Assembly (NCBI GenBank): GCA_964652155.1
Contig: CAZZBK010000010.1
Coordinates: 1 to 64,000, forward strand
DNA length: 64,000 nt
Source of the DNA: CAZZBK01 sp964652155
GTDB lineage: Bacteria; Planctomycetota; Planctomycetia; Pirellulales; PNKZ01
Reading direction: 5' to 3'
Below the pieces are notes generated by a model. The model was not told the DNA's origin, searched no databases, and was given only the letters and a program-made list of their open reading frames with translations. The translations under genes and the position numbers were made by a program. Below, piece by piece: positions 9,564 through 18,865 of the stretch; the first letter of the stretch is position 1; every line of letters starts with the position of its first letter.

Positions 9564-10793
9564 TTATGCGGGACGGCTTAGTTTCGCCCAGTCGATGGGC
9601 TGATGACGATCAATTCGAGGCAAGTCGACACGCATCGCCTCGGGATATTTCTGCACCGCGCCAGTGTTGAAGATCACGACCCGTTCGCGCGGCTTGATCC
9701 ACCCCTCGGCGGCGAGTTGCTCGAGGGCGCCGACACACGCGGCCGCCTCGGGACACACGGCGATCCCCTCGCTCGACATGGCCAGGGCCATCCAGTGGCG
9801 AATGCGTTGCTCGTCGACCGCGATCGCGCGGCCACCGGTGGCTCGAATCGCGTCGAGGATCATAAAGTCGCCGACCGCGGCCGGGACCCGAATGCCGCTG
9901 GCGATGGTCGCCACGTTGGTGACCGGCTCGGCGAAACGCTCGTTCTTGTTGAAGGCGTTCACGATCGGGGCGCAACCCGTGCTCTGCACCGCGACCATCC
10001 GCGGTCGTTTGAGCGGCGCGATCCAGCCGAGTTGTTCAAGCTCATCGAACGCTTTGCACATGCCGACCAAGCCGGTGCCGCCGCCGGTGGGGTACAGGAT
10101 CACGTCGGGCAATTGCCAATCGAACTGCTCGGCCAGTTCGAGCCCCATTGTCTTCTTCCCCTCGATGCGGTAGGGCTCTTTGAGCGTCGAGATGTCGAAC
10201 CAGTCGAGGTGCGGTTTTCCTTCGCGGACAATCCGGCCGCAGTCGGTGATCAGCCCGTTGACCAAGAAGGTGTGCGCGCCATAGAGCTGGCACTCATATT
10301 GATTGATCGCGGGGGTGTCGTCGGGCATGAACACAAAGGCCTCGATGCCCGCTCGAGCGGCGTAGGCCGCCATCGCGCCGCCAGCATTTCCTGCCGTGGG
10401 AATGGCCACGCGGCGAATGCCGAACTGGCGACACATGCTGATCGCGAGTGCCTGTCCCCGGCTCTTAAAGCTGCCGGTCGGCAATTGCGACTCGTCTTTG
10501 ATCCAGACGTCGTCCAGGCCGAATCGAGCGCCGAGCTTGGGTGCCGGCAACAGGGGCGTGAGCCCCTCGCCGAGCGTGACGATATTCGCATCGTCGGCCA
10601 CGCTCAGCAATTCACGATACCGCCACAGTGTCTTCGGCCGCGTGGCCAGCACCGCCTTGGTGAGCACCCGGCCGATGGCTGAGAGGTCGTACCGGACCCA
10701 CAGCGGGCGGTCGCGGTGGAGCGTCTGCGGTCGATCGGCGGGTAAATGCGTCCCATCGAGGGCGCTTTCCAGGTGGGTGACAAAGCTTGGCAT
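9564..10793 (-). CDS. thrC: Threonine synthase
   Basis: This 409-residue PLP enzyme converts O-phosphohomoserine to threonine. The Schiff-base lysine is Lys110 in LPTGSFKSRG, the phosphate-binding substrate loop is PTAGNAGGAMAAYAARAG, and a second glycine loop is PTGGGTGLVGM. It resembles the short threonine synthases that carry an N-terminal zinc-ribbon-like segment ending in a VRYDL motif. Here VRYDL is present but the usual paired cysteines before it are absent. ATG 10793 is preferred; a GTG at 10808 would add five residues and neither has a strong Shine-Dalgarno. It is followed by the aldehyde dehydrogenase. A threonine dehydratase-like activity cannot be excluded, since both share the fold, but length and motifs favour ThrC. 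Confidence 0.9.
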   Translation of the reverse strand: MPSFVTHLESALDGTHLPADRPQTLHRDRPLWVRYDLSAIGRVLTKAVLATRPKTLWRYRELLSVADDANIVTLGEGLTPLLPAPKLGARFGLDDVWIKDESQLPTGSFKSRGQALAISMCRQFGIRRVAIPTAGNAGGAMAAYAARAGIEAFVFMPDDTPAINQYECQLYGAHTFLVNGLITDCGRIVREGKPHLDWFDISTLKEPYRIEGKKTMGLELAEQFDWQLPDVILYPTGGGTGLVGMCKAFDELEQLGWIAPLKRPRMVAVQSTGCAPIVNAFNKNERFAEPVTNVATIASGIRVPAAVGDFMILDAIRATGGRAIAVDEQRIRHWMALAMSSEGIAVCPEAAACVGALEQLAAEGWIKPRERVVIFNTGAVQKYPEAMRVDLPRIDRHQPIDWAKLSRPA

Positions 10794-11011
10794 GGCGGAT
10801 GGGCTCACGATGCGGGTACAATGCCGGGGCGGCGCATTTTATCCGGCTCTCGCGTCACGAGCCACCCACCAGAGCTCGAAACGTCAGCCGATGTCTACGA
10901 ACTCCAGGACCGGCCGTTGCGTATAAGATGCCGACTTCGAGTCGAGTCGGGACCCCGCGCCGTTCGATGAAGAATAACGTTGCCCCAGCTAGCAAAGCCG
11001 ATCGAGGGTCT

Positions 11012-11830
11012 ATGTGTGAGCCGTCGCTAATCTCTCGCCGAGCTTGGCTCCGTCAGGTCAGTCTGACGGCGGGGCTCGCCACCACCACCCAACTCGGCCT
11101 GGCGGCCGAACCGTCCGGCGAGCATATCCTGCCCGAACAACGTGAGTCTCTCTCGCGGTTTATCCGCCGCGTGCTGATCGACTCGCTGCCGCCGACCATC
11201 GAGGGGAAAGACGATTGGGGAGACCAGAAGGAGATGTTCGCCGGCGTGGGGCTCAAGGCTGATCCAGGGCCACTCAAGCTGGAAAAAAAGACCAAGAACG
11301 TCAATCATGGGCTGTGGAAACGGTACGAGATTCAACTCGTCGATCCCGAGCGGCAATTGCGCTTTCAGATCGCTGACGCCCACACCATCGGCCCCCGACA
11401 CATCGCGTTCGTGATCGAGGCCATGTCGCCGCTGAAAGTTCATGTGCAGCTCGAACGCTGGCGATTGGGTGTCAAGCTGCTCAACGGGACCGGCGACGCC
11501 GACGCGACGGTCAAGGCACGCATCGCCGGCGAGGTGCGTTACCGCTTCGACAGTGCCTCGTCGCAAACGCAGCTTGTGCTCGATCCGAACGTTCAGAACG
11601 CAACCCTCGACTTGGTTGAGTTCGACCTGCGCAAGGTCTGGCAGCTCGAAGGCCCGCTCGTGCAAGAGGTGGGCGATCTGCTCACGCCACCCCTAAGCAA
11701 GCTCATTCATAAGCAGGAAGAGTCGATCGTGGCCAAGATGAACAAAGAGCTCGCCAAGCACCCGGAGAAATTGCAGCTCGCGCTCCCACGGCCCTTCGGC
11801 CTCGACTGGAAGAGATGGCTCACAGGCTAA
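11012..11830 (+). CDS. Tat-exported protein of unknown function
   Basis: A 272-residue protein that I do not assign to a family. The start at 11012 puts a twin-arginine-type signal at residues 9-30 (ISRRAWLRQVSLTAG, then LGLAA) and follows GAGGG closely. The mature part begins with a helix rich in charged residues (EQRESLSRFIRRVLIDSLPP) and continues with alternating beta-like segments. It ends with repeated Leu/Lys-rich helices (LLTPPLSKLIHKQEESIVAK). No catalytic motif is visible. Similar exported proteins are common in planctomycetes, so it is probably a periplasmic structural or binding protein. An alternative ATG at 10967 would add 15 residues and bury the signal. Two small hairpins follow the stop. 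Confidence 0.75.
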   Translation: MCEPSLISRRAWLRQVSLTAGLATTTQLGLAAEPSGEHILPEQRESLSRFIRRVLIDSLPPTIEGKDDWGDQKEMFAGVGLKADPGPLKLEKKTKNVNHGLWKRYEIQLVDPERQLRFQIADAHTIGPRHIAFVIEAMSPLKVHVQLERWRLGVKLLNGTGDADATVKARIAGEVRYRFDSASSQTQLVLDPNVQNATLDLVEFDLRKVWQLEGPLVQEVGDLLTPPLSKLIHKQEESIVAKMNKELAKHPEKLQLALPRPFGLDWKRWLTG

Positions 11831-11853
11831 GCCCGAGGGCGCATGGGTGGCCT

Positions 11854-11884
11854 AGACAACTTGTTGTCTGGGTGGCGAAGCCAC
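11854..11884. repeat. Pair of small intergenic hairpins
   Basis: Two adjacent inverted repeats follow the Tat-exported protein gene: AGACAAC tt GTTGTCT, then GTGGC gaa GCCAC. They sit 24 bases beyond the stop and could act as a terminator or be a remnant of a palindromic repeat; there is no U-tract. Confidence 0.5.
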
Positions 11885-12029
11885 AAGAGGGCAATGAAGC
11901 GTCCGCGAGCTGCGCCTCGGATCGCTACGCGTCCCTGGCAGCACGTTGTCGGGGCGACCCTCGTGAACGCTGCAAAGCTATGTTGATTGCGGCTTGCATG
12001 CTGCCGGGGCAGGTCCTACGATCAACCGC

Positions 12030-12980
12030 ATGACGATCATGGACCAACACGACTGGCGCTCGGCGGGTTTGCGCTACCACGCCTACCAACACTTTCTCAA
12101 GCAGCGGTTCGGCTCGAAGATTAAAAAGGTGAGCGTCGACGCGGGCTTCACCTGTCCGAATGTCGACGGCACGGTGGCGATCGGCGGCTGTTCGTTCTGC
12201 GACAATCGCAGCTTCAGCCCGAGCCGTCGACTGCCGCGGACCAACATTCGCGAACAGATCGACGAGGGGATTCGTCGCATCCAGCGGCGATTCGATGTCG
12301 AGCGGTTTCTGGCCTACTTTCAACCGGCGACCAACACCTACGCGCCCCTCGATCGGCTCAAGACCGTGTACGATCAGGCACTCGAGCACCCGCAGGTCGT
12401 GGGGCTGGCGATCGGCACGCGCGGCGACTGTGTGGCCGACGACGTGCTCGACCTGCTCCAAGGCTACGCCGAGCGGACCTACTTGTCGGTCGAGTATGGC
12501 GTGCAAACGATCCACGACCGCTCGCTGGATTGGATGAACCGCGGACATCACAACGATGCCTCGATCGATGCCCTCGAACGGAGCCGGGGGCGCGGATTTG
12601 AAATCTGCGTGCATCTCATCCTCGGGCTGCCCGGCGAGTCGCGCGACGACATGCTTGCTTCGGTGCGTGCGATGGCCGCGCTGGATGTCGACGCGGTGAA
12701 GCTGCATAATCTGTACGCGGTCCATAAGACGCCGCTGGCTGACCAGGTGCTCTCGGGCGAGGTGCGGTTGATGGAGCGCGACGAGTACGTGAGCGTGTTG
12801 GTCGACGCCCTGGAACTGCTCAATCCGCGGTGCGTCGTCGAGCGGGTACATGGCGAGGCGCCGCCGAACTACTTGGTGGGGCCGGCTTGGTGTCTCGACA
12901 AGCCTGGCTTGCGGCAAGCGATCGACGCCGAGTTTGCGCGTCGCGATACCTCTCAGGGACGGTTGTGGAAGCCGGCTTAA
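12030..12980 (+). CDS. YhcC-like radical SAM protein
   Basis: A 316-residue radical S-adenosylmethionine protein of the YhcC/TIGR01212 type. The iron-sulfur ligands are in TCPNVDGTVAIGGCSFC, with one Cys, a long spacer, then CxxC, which is diagnostic of this family rather than the usual CxxxCxxC. Other family features are FLAYFQPATNTYAP, YGVQTIHDRSLDWMNRGH and HLILGLPGESRDDM, which resemble the Elp3/HemN-like radical SAM core. The reaction is not established for this family; a role in RNA or protein modification has been suggested for relatives. ATG 12030 is the first with coding-like residues; ATG 12039 is also possible. Confidence 0.9.
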   Translation: MTIMDQHDWRSAGLRYHAYQHFLKQRFGSKIKKVSVDAGFTCPNVDGTVAIGGCSFCDNRSFSPSRRLPRTNIREQIDEGIRRIQRRFDVERFLAYFQPATNTYAPLDRLKTVYDQALEHPQVVGLAIGTRGDCVADDVLDLLQGYAERTYLSVEYGVQTIHDRSLDWMNRGHHNDASIDALERSRGRGFEICVHLILGLPGESRDDMLASVRAMAALDVDAVKLHNLYAVHKTPLADQVLSGEVRLMERDEYVSVLVDALELLNPRCVVERVHGEAPPNYLVGPAWCLDKPGLRQAIDAEFARRDTSQGRLWKPA

Positions 12981-13071
12981 TTCACGCCGAGCGTTTTTTA
13001 CTGGCATCGGACAGCGCGACTGAATAAGCTCGAAACGTTGGGGCAACGCTCGTTCGTCCACGTGTTTCGAT

Positions 13072-13389
13072 ATGGTTCATCCCATCGCGCCGCTGCTCGC
13101 TAGTCCACTGCTAGGCGCAGCTCTGTACAGAATTGCCCATGCGCCACTCGGACGACTGGCGGTGGGCTATCGGATCGTGCCCCGCTGGCTGTATAAGGCC
13201 CACTCGCACAGTGGCCCCCGCTCGCTGGGCGCATCATGGTATGTCGATCGACTCATCGCCGGCGGCATCGTCGGCGAGCAATTGCCGATCACGATCGTCC
13301 GCGAGCTCGCCCCCAAGCCGCTGATCATTCAGGCCATCGAAGCCGATCAGCGGCAGGTGTTGGGGGTCAACCTCGACGTCTGGGGTTAA
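13072..13389 (+). CDS. Small hypothetical protein
   Basis: A 105-residue reading frame with no recognised family. From about residue 38 the third codon positions are strongly G or C as in the neighbouring genes, which supports coding; the first 35 residues are less convincing, so the true start may be internal. Visible features are a hydrophobic N-terminus (PIAPLLASPLLGAALYRIA) and a basic-aromatic stretch YRIVPRWLYKAHSHS. It lies alone between the radical SAM gene and the ThuA gene, with 91 and 192 bases on either side. Confidence 0.5.
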   Translation: MVHPIAPLLASPLLGAALYRIAHAPLGRLAVGYRIVPRWLYKAHSHSGPRSLGASWYVDRLIAGGIVGEQLPITIVRELAPKPLIIQAIEADQRQVLGVNLDVWG

Positions 13390-13581
13390 TCAGCTGAGTT
13401 GCATCGACTTAACACGATCGACCGGGGACGGCATATTTCCCGTAATATCGCCGCGCGCACCTCTCGAAGCGGCTTGTGCGAGAGGATAAATTAGAACGGT
13501 TCCGTCCGCGAGTCATCGAGCGCATCGCACGACTCGTGGACAGTTGATCCTTTATTTCATCGCCCCCACCCTTCGTGGCTC

Positions 13582-14595
13582 ATGAACATGAAACTGAATC
13601 TGCTTGGCGTGTTGTTATGGTTTGTCATGGCGGCGAGTTCAGCGCTCGGTGCCGACTACATCAGCTACGAGCCGCAGAGCGGGCCGGGGCTCAATAAGCA
13701 CGTCGTGCTGCTGAGCGGCGATGAAGAGTATCGCAGCGAGGAAGGGTTGCCGATGCTGGCCAAAATCCTCAGCCAGAAGCATGGCTTCCGCTGTACGGTG
13801 CTCTTCTCGGTCGATGCCGATGGCACGATCAATCCGGACAAAAGCGACAGCCTCTCGCACAGCGAGGCGCTCGACTCGGCCGATGCGATCGTCATGCTGC
13901 TCCGCTTTCGCCGTTGGAGCGACGACGTCATGAAACGTTTTGAGACGGCCGTGCAGCGTGGCATTCCAATCATCGGTCTGCGAACCAGCACGCATGCCTT
14001 CTCAGGCTTGAAAGGCACTTACGCCCATTACAACAATTTTGGCAAAGACGTGTTGGGCGAACGCTGGGTCAGCCACTGGGGCGTGCACAAGAAAGAGGCC
14101 TGCCGCGGCATTGTCGAGCCGGGAGCCGAGAGCCATCCGCTGCTGCGGGGCGTGACCGACGTGTTTGCCGACAGCGACGTCTACGAGGCGGCCCCGCCCG
14201 CCGACGCCAAGATCATCATGCGCGGCCAGGTGCTCAAGGGGATGAGCCCCAACGATCCGCCGGCCGACTATCGCAAGAAACGCTCGGGCAGCAAAGACGA
14301 GCAAGGGATCAACGACCCGATGATGCCCGTCGTCTGGACCCGCGAGTTCAAGCACCCCACCGACAAAACGAGTCGCGTGCTCTGCACCACGATGGGTGCC
14401 GCGACCGACTTGCAAAGCGAAGGCTTGCGTCGCCTGGTCGTGAACGGTGTCTACTGGGGCTTGGAGCTCGACGTGCCTGCAAAAGCCAACGTCGACTATG
14501 TCGATCCGTACCAGCCGACCATGTACGGCTTCAGGAGCTATCGCAAGGGACTCACAGCGGCCGATCACAAGCTCGGCAAGGTGTTGCCCCAATAG
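13582..14595 (+). CDS. Exported ThuA-domain protein
   Basis: A 337-residue protein with a signal peptide (LLGVLLWFVMAASSALGA) followed by a ThuA-like domain, a glutamine-amidotransferase-like fold often found in planctomycete sugar and polysaccharide loci. Supporting stretches are VVLLSGDEEYRSEEGLPMLA, DAIVMLLRFRRWSDD, and the His-rich loops IGLRTSTHAFSG and PVVWTREFKHP. ThuA was named from a trehalose-utilisation locus, but its biochemical function is uncertain. ATG 13582 and ATG 13588 are both usable. Its stop codon lies at the start of a triple GGTCC hairpin array, and the next gene is convergent. Confidence 0.88.
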   Translation: MNMKLNLLGVLLWFVMAASSALGADYISYEPQSGPGLNKHVVLLSGDEEYRSEEGLPMLAKILSQKHGFRCTVLFSVDADGTINPDKSDSLSHSEALDSADAIVMLLRFRRWSDDVMKRFETAVQRGIPIIGLRTSTHAFSGLKGTYAHYNNFGKDVLGERWVSHWGVHKKEACRGIVEPGAESHPLLRGVTDVFADSDVYEAAPPADAKIIMRGQVLKGMSPNDPPADYRKKRSGSKDEQGINDPMMPVVWTREFKHPTDKTSRVLCTTMGAATDLQSEGLRRLVVNGVYWGLELDVPAKANVDYVDPYQPTMYGFRSYRKGLTAADHKLGKVLPQ

Positions 14596-14714
14596 CCGGT
14601 CCGAGATGGACCGGCTGTTACCAGCATAGCCGGTTCCTCAGGGACCGGTTGTTATCGGCATCGCGTGAGAACGCCGCTAAAATTACACGACCGGTCCGAG
14701 ACGGACCGGCTATT
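14594..14714. repeat. Triple GGTCC hairpin array between convergent genes
   Basis: Three related palindromes occur in 121 bases: AGCCGGTCC gagat GGACCGGCT at 14594-14616, a variant AGCCGGTTCC tcag GGACCGGTT at 14628-14650, and CCGGTCC gagac GGACCGG at 14691-14709. Units 1 and 3 share the loop start GAGA. The array fills the gap between the thuA-like gene and the LDH2-type gene and contains the thuA-like stop codon. It looks like a small repetitive extragenic palindrome that could also terminate transcription from both sides. Confidence 0.85.
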
Positions 14715-14720
14715 GGAGTG

Positions 14721-15773
14721 TTACACCGTCGGGGGCGTGACCTTGAGCTTGGTCGCGCACTCGACGAGTTGTTTCCAGTTGCCATCGTCAAGCGGAATCC
14801 CCTTCGTGCCGCGCTCGGCCAACAGTCGTCGCTCGGGGTCGCCCGGCAATTGAATCTCGTTCACACCCGGCACGGTGGGGCACGAACGAATGAACTCGAC
14901 CAGCCCTGCGATCTCGGATGAGAAGTGTCCCGCCCCGCCAAGATGATCGGGATCGACAGCCAACATGAACACGCAATTACCGTTCTGGCTACGGGGCTTC
15001 TCACGAATGGTGAACCCGCCCGAGAGCGCGCCAGCAAACACCTCGATCATCAAGCCCAGGCCAAATCCTTTGTACGCCTGATTGCCCCCCATGGGCAGGA
15101 TGGTGCCGGGCGGATCAGCGTAGAGCGTGTTCGGATCGCACGTGGGCTTCCCTTCGCAGTCGAGCAACCACCCCTCGGGACATTGCTGACCGGCGATTTT
15201 TTTCACCCGCACTTTACCTTCGGCCGTGGCGCTGGTGCCGAAGTCGAGCACGATCGTCCCTTGCGGGCTCGGAACGCCAAACGCCAGCGGATTGGTCCCC
15301 AGTCGCGGCGCTTTGCCGCCGGGAGGGGCGACCCGGCGCGTGCAGCCGTGCGTGTTGACCATGATGATCGAGACGAGCCCGGCGTCGGCGGCCTGATCGC
15401 AGTATTCGCCCAGCCGGCCGATGTGTCCGCTTTGTCGCAGGGTGCCGATACCGGTTCCTTGCTGCTTGGCTTTGCGAATGATCGCGTCCATCAGCTTGCG
15501 GGCTTGTGTCTGGCCGAAGCCCCAATGGCCATCGGCGACCAAGGTGGTGGCGGTTTCCTTGACCACGGTGAACGGGGCGCTCGGAACGGTCTCCTTCTTG
15601 ACGACCGTGTCGAGGTAGTACGGGATGCGCATCACGCCGTGCGAATCGTGGCCACGCAGGTTGGCTCCCACCAAGCTCTCGGCGACAAGCCGGGCCTCGT
15701 CGGCTCCAACTCCACCAGCTTGAAGCAGTTGGGTCGCAAAATGGGTCAGCGTGGTAGCAGATACGGTGGGCAT
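14721..15773 (-). CDS. LDH2-family malate/lactate-type dehydrogenase
   Basis: A 350-residue oxidoreductase of the LDH2/MDH2 family, NAD(P)-dependent enzymes that are not related to classical lactate dehydrogenase. Diagnostic stretches are GANLRGHDSHGVMRIPYY with the catalytic His near 45, SGHIGRLGEYCDQAA, NTHGCTRRVAPPGG, and the Gly-rich LGTNPLAFGVPS. Substrates in the family include malate, ureidoglycolate, 2,3-diketogulonate and sulfolactate, so the substrate is open. ATG 15773 is chosen because the next residues (TVSATTLTHFATQLLQAGGV) match the family start; an upstream in-frame start would add seven residues. It is divergent from aceE. Confidence 0.9.
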   Translation of the reverse strand: MPTVSATTLTHFATQLLQAGGVGADEARLVAESLVGANLRGHDSHGVMRIPYYLDTVVKKETVPSAPFTVVKETATTLVADGHWGFGQTQARKLMDAIIRKAKQQGTGIGTLRQSGHIGRLGEYCDQAADAGLVSIIMVNTHGCTRRVAPPGGKAPRLGTNPLAFGVPSPQGTIVLDFGTSATAEGKVRVKKIAGQQCPEGWLLDCEGKPTCDPNTLYADPPGTILPMGGNQAYKGFGLGLMIEVFAGALSGGFTIREKPRSQNGNCVFMLAVDPDHLGGAGHFSSEIAGLVEFIRSCPTVPGVNEIQLPGDPERRLLAERGTKGIPLDDGNWKQLVECATKLKVTPPTV

Positions 15774-16043
15774 CGTCGGGCAGACTCCGGTCACAACGAG
15801 GGGGGATGGATGATCGATTTCAGCCGATTTTAAGTCCTACGGGGCGAGTCTGCGAGCGGGGGCGCAAAATTCTGCTCAGTATTAGCTGGGTAAATACTTG
15901 TAAGCCTTAACCTTTTACGCCTTTACGACCGATAACGACTGCGAAATAATAGCGCCGCAGGCAAGCTGCGCCCGCATCCCCTGAATATGCGGTCATAATT
16001 GATCGATTGGCCAGCTCGACGTGGATTACCGGAGAACTGCCGC

Positions 16044-18731
16044 ATGGCACAGGTTGAAACCTCAGCCCCCCAGAGAGTGGACATCGACCCAGCCGAGACC
16101 GCCGAATGGCTCGAGTCGCTGCAATATGTGATCAAGGCCAAGGGGAAGGAACGCGCGAGCTATTTGCTCCGCATCCTCGACGAGAACGCGGCCCGGCAGG
16201 GGGTCGAAATCCCCTTCTCGATCACCACCCCCTACGTCAACACGATCCCCGCCGACCAGCAGCCGCAGTTCCCAGGCAACCGCGAACTCGAACGGCGCAT
16301 CAAGAGCATCATTCGCTGGAACGCCATGGCGATGGTCGTCCGCGCGAACAAAAACGACTACGGTCTCGGCGGACACATCAGCACGTTCGCCTCAAGCGCC
16401 ACGCTCTACGAAATTGGCTACAACCATTTCTTCCGCGGCAAGGGCGAGAACAGTTCGGGCGACCAGATTTATTTTCAGGGGCATGCCTCGCCGGGCATGT
16501 ACTCGCGGGCGTTTCTCGAAGGCCGCATCAGTGAAGCGCAACTCGTCAACTTTCGCCAAGAGATGGCCCCCGGCGGCGGCTTGTCGAGCTACCCGCACCC
16601 CTGGCTCATGCCGGACTTTTGGGAGTTCCCCACCGTCTCGATGGGCCTCGGACCCATCATGGCCATCTATCAGGCGCGTTTCAACAAGTACCTGGCCGAC
16701 CGCGGCATTAAAGACACCAGCGGTCAAAAGGTTTGGGCGTTCCTTGGCGATGGCGAGTGCGACGAGCCCGAATCGCTTGGCGCGATCACGCTCGCGGCCC
16801 GCGAACAGCTCGATAATTTGATCTTCGTCATCAACTGCAACTTGCAACGCCTCGACGGGCCCGTGCGCGGCAACGGCAAGATCATTCAAGAGCTCGAAGG
16901 GGCCTTCCGCGGCGCGGGCTGGAACGTCATCAAGGTCGTTTGGGGCGAAGACTGGGAACCGCTCCTCGAACGCGATACGACCGGCGCACTCGTCGAACGG
17001 ATGGGCGAAGTCGTCGATGGTGAGTACCAGAAATACGTCGTCAGCGATGGCGCGTACATCCGCGAGCATTTCTTCGGCAAGAGCCCCGAGTTGCTCGAAC
17101 TTGTCTCGCACCTGAGCGACGAAAAGCTCCGCACGCTCAAGCGCGGCGGCCACGATCCCGAGAAGGTCTACGCCGCCTACAAATGGGCGACCGACAACCA
17201 CAACGGCAAGCCGACGGTCATTCTCGCCAAAACGATCAAGGGCTACGGGCTGGGCGAGGCCGGAGAAGGCCGCAACACCACGCATCAACAAAAGAAGGTC
17301 AACGAAAACGAGCTGCGCGAGTTCCGCAGCCGTTTTGGCATTCCGATCTCGGACGAGGACGTCGTCAAGGCGCCGTTTTATCGCCCGGCCGAGGACAGCC
17401 CCGAAATGCAATACCTGCGGGCGCGTCGCGAAGCGCTCGGTGGCCCGGTCCCTTCGCGGCCCACGGTCCACCCGACGATGATCATTCCTCCCAACAGCGA
17501 CTTTGCCGATTCGTTCACATCGAGCGAAGATCGCGAAGTGTCGACGACGATGGCGTTCGTCAAGCACTTTGCTCGGCTGCTCAAGGACAAGAATATCGGC
17601 AAGCACATTGTGCCGATTGTGCCCGACGAGTCGCGCACCTTTGGCATGGACCCGCTCTTCCGTCAGTGCGGCATTTACGCCCACACGGGCCAATTGTACG
17701 AACCGGTCGACAGCGACAACTTCCTGTACTACCGCGAGGCCAAGGACGGGCAGATCTTCGAGGAAGGGATCACCGAGGCGGGCTCGATGGCGTCGTTCAT
17801 CGCGGCGGGCACCTCGTACTCGACTCACGGCGTCAACATGATTCCGTTCTACGTGTACTACTCGATGTTCGGCTTCCAGCGGATCGGCGACCTGGTTTGG
17901 GCCGCGGCCGACATGCGCTGCAAGGGCTTTATGCTCGGCGGCACGGCGGGTCGCACGACGCTCAACGGTGAAGTCTTGCAGCACCAGGATGGCCACAGCC
18001 ACCTGATCGCCTCGGCCTTTCCGACCGTTCGCGCCTACGACCCGGCGTTCGCTTACGAGACCGCGGTGATCGTCATGGACGGCCTGCGTGAATTGTACGA
18101 GCGGGGTGCCGAGTGCATTTACTACATCACGCTGCACAATGAGAACTACCGCATGCCGGCCATGCCCGCCGGAGCCGAAGAAGGCATCGTTCGAGGCATG
18201 TACAAGTTCAGCACTGTCGATGCCGGTGCCAACTCGCCGCGCGTGCAATTGTTCGGCAGCGGCGCCATCCTGCGCGAGGCCATCCGCGCCAGCGAGATTC
18301 TTGCCACCAAGTACGGTGTCTCAAGCAACGTTTGGAGCGTCACCAGCTACAAGACGTTGTGCAAAGAAGCGCACGCTTGCGAGCACTGGAATCTGTTCCA
18401 TCCGAACGAGACGCCGCGTCGTTCGTACCTTGAGCAAGTGCTCGAAGGGGAGCAAGGCCCGTTCATCGCCACGAGCGACAACGTGCGGTTGGTCTCCGAG
18501 CAGATTACCCGTTGGGTCCCCGGCGGCTTGTATGCCCTGGGCACCGACGGGCTTGGCCGCAGCGATACTCGCGAGCGGCTCCGTCGGCACTTCGAGATCG
18601 ACGCCGAATGCGTCACGATTGCCGCGCTCAGTCAGTTGGCCCAGCGTGGTCTGTTTGACCGAGGGCGACTCTCTGCCGCCGTCCGCGAGTTGAGCATCGA
18701 TCCCGAAAAAGCCGATCCGCTGTTCTCGTAG
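16044..18731 (+). CDS. aceE: Pyruvate dehydrogenase E1 component, homodimeric type
   Basis: An 895-residue thiamine-diphosphate enzyme that decarboxylates pyruvate and transfers the acetyl group to lipoyl-E2. Size and sequence fit the homodimeric AceE type, not the alpha/beta E1. Key regions: GGHISTFASSATLYEIGYNH near the substrate channel, the ThDP motif FLGDGECDEPESLGAI with NCNLQRLDGPVRGN, ETTNQQ-like GEGRNTTHQQKKVN, and the C-terminal VTSYKTLCKEAHACEHWN. The ATG at 16044 has GGAGA about 8 bases before it; the domain start (DPAETAEWLESLQYVI) follows. The E2 gene is 134 bases downstream on the same strand and is probably in the same operon. The E3 gene is not in the window. Confidence 0.96.
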   Translation: MAQVETSAPQRVDIDPAETAEWLESLQYVIKAKGKERASYLLRILDENAARQGVEIPFSITTPYVNTIPADQQPQFPGNRELERRIKSIIRWNAMAMVVRANKNDYGLGGHISTFASSATLYEIGYNHFFRGKGENSSGDQIYFQGHASPGMYSRAFLEGRISEAQLVNFRQEMAPGGGLSSYPHPWLMPDFWEFPTVSMGLGPIMAIYQARFNKYLADRGIKDTSGQKVWAFLGDGECDEPESLGAITLAAREQLDNLIFVINCNLQRLDGPVRGNGKIIQELEGAFRGAGWNVIKVVWGEDWEPLLERDTTGALVERMGEVVDGEYQKYVVSDGAYIREHFFGKSPELLELVSHLSDEKLRTLKRGGHDPEKVYAAYKWATDNHNGKPTVILAKTIKGYGLGEAGEGRNTTHQQKKVNENELREFRSRFGIPISDEDVVKAPFYRPAEDSPEMQYLRARREALGGPVPSRPTVHPTMIIPPNSDFADSFTSSEDREVSTTMAFVKHFARLLKDKNIGKHIVPIVPDESRTFGMDPLFRQCGIYAHTGQLYEPVDSDNFLYYREAKDGQIFEEGITEAGSMASFIAAGTSYSTHGVNMIPFYVYYSMFGFQRIGDLVWAAADMRCKGFMLGGTAGRTTLNGEVLQHQDGHSHLIASAFPTVRAYDPAFAYETAVIVMDGLRELYERGAECIYYITLHNENYRMPAMPAGAEEGIVRGMYKFSTVDAGANSPRVQLFGSGAILREAIRASEILATKYGVSSNVWSVTSYKTLCKEAHACEHWNLFHPNETPRRSYLEQVLEGEQGPFIATSDNVRLVSEQITRWVPGGLYALGTDGLGRSDTRERLRRHFEIDAECVTIAALSQLAQRGLFDRGRLSAAVRELSIDPEKADPLFS

Positions 18732-18865
18732 CAGAAGGGGTGAGGGATGTGGGGCGCGGGTTGAGTTCAGGATCAATTTGTTAGCCGCGACGAGATAAGC
18801 GGGACGCATAAACCTAAATCGACACTGAAAGTCTGCTAGTTCAACATACGTGAGTGGAGTGAGTG

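Noticed and set aside
16392..18248. A 618-residue open frame opposite aceE
   Set aside because: It is antisense to a clearly intact AceE gene and lacks any recognisable domain; composition is typical of shadow frames.
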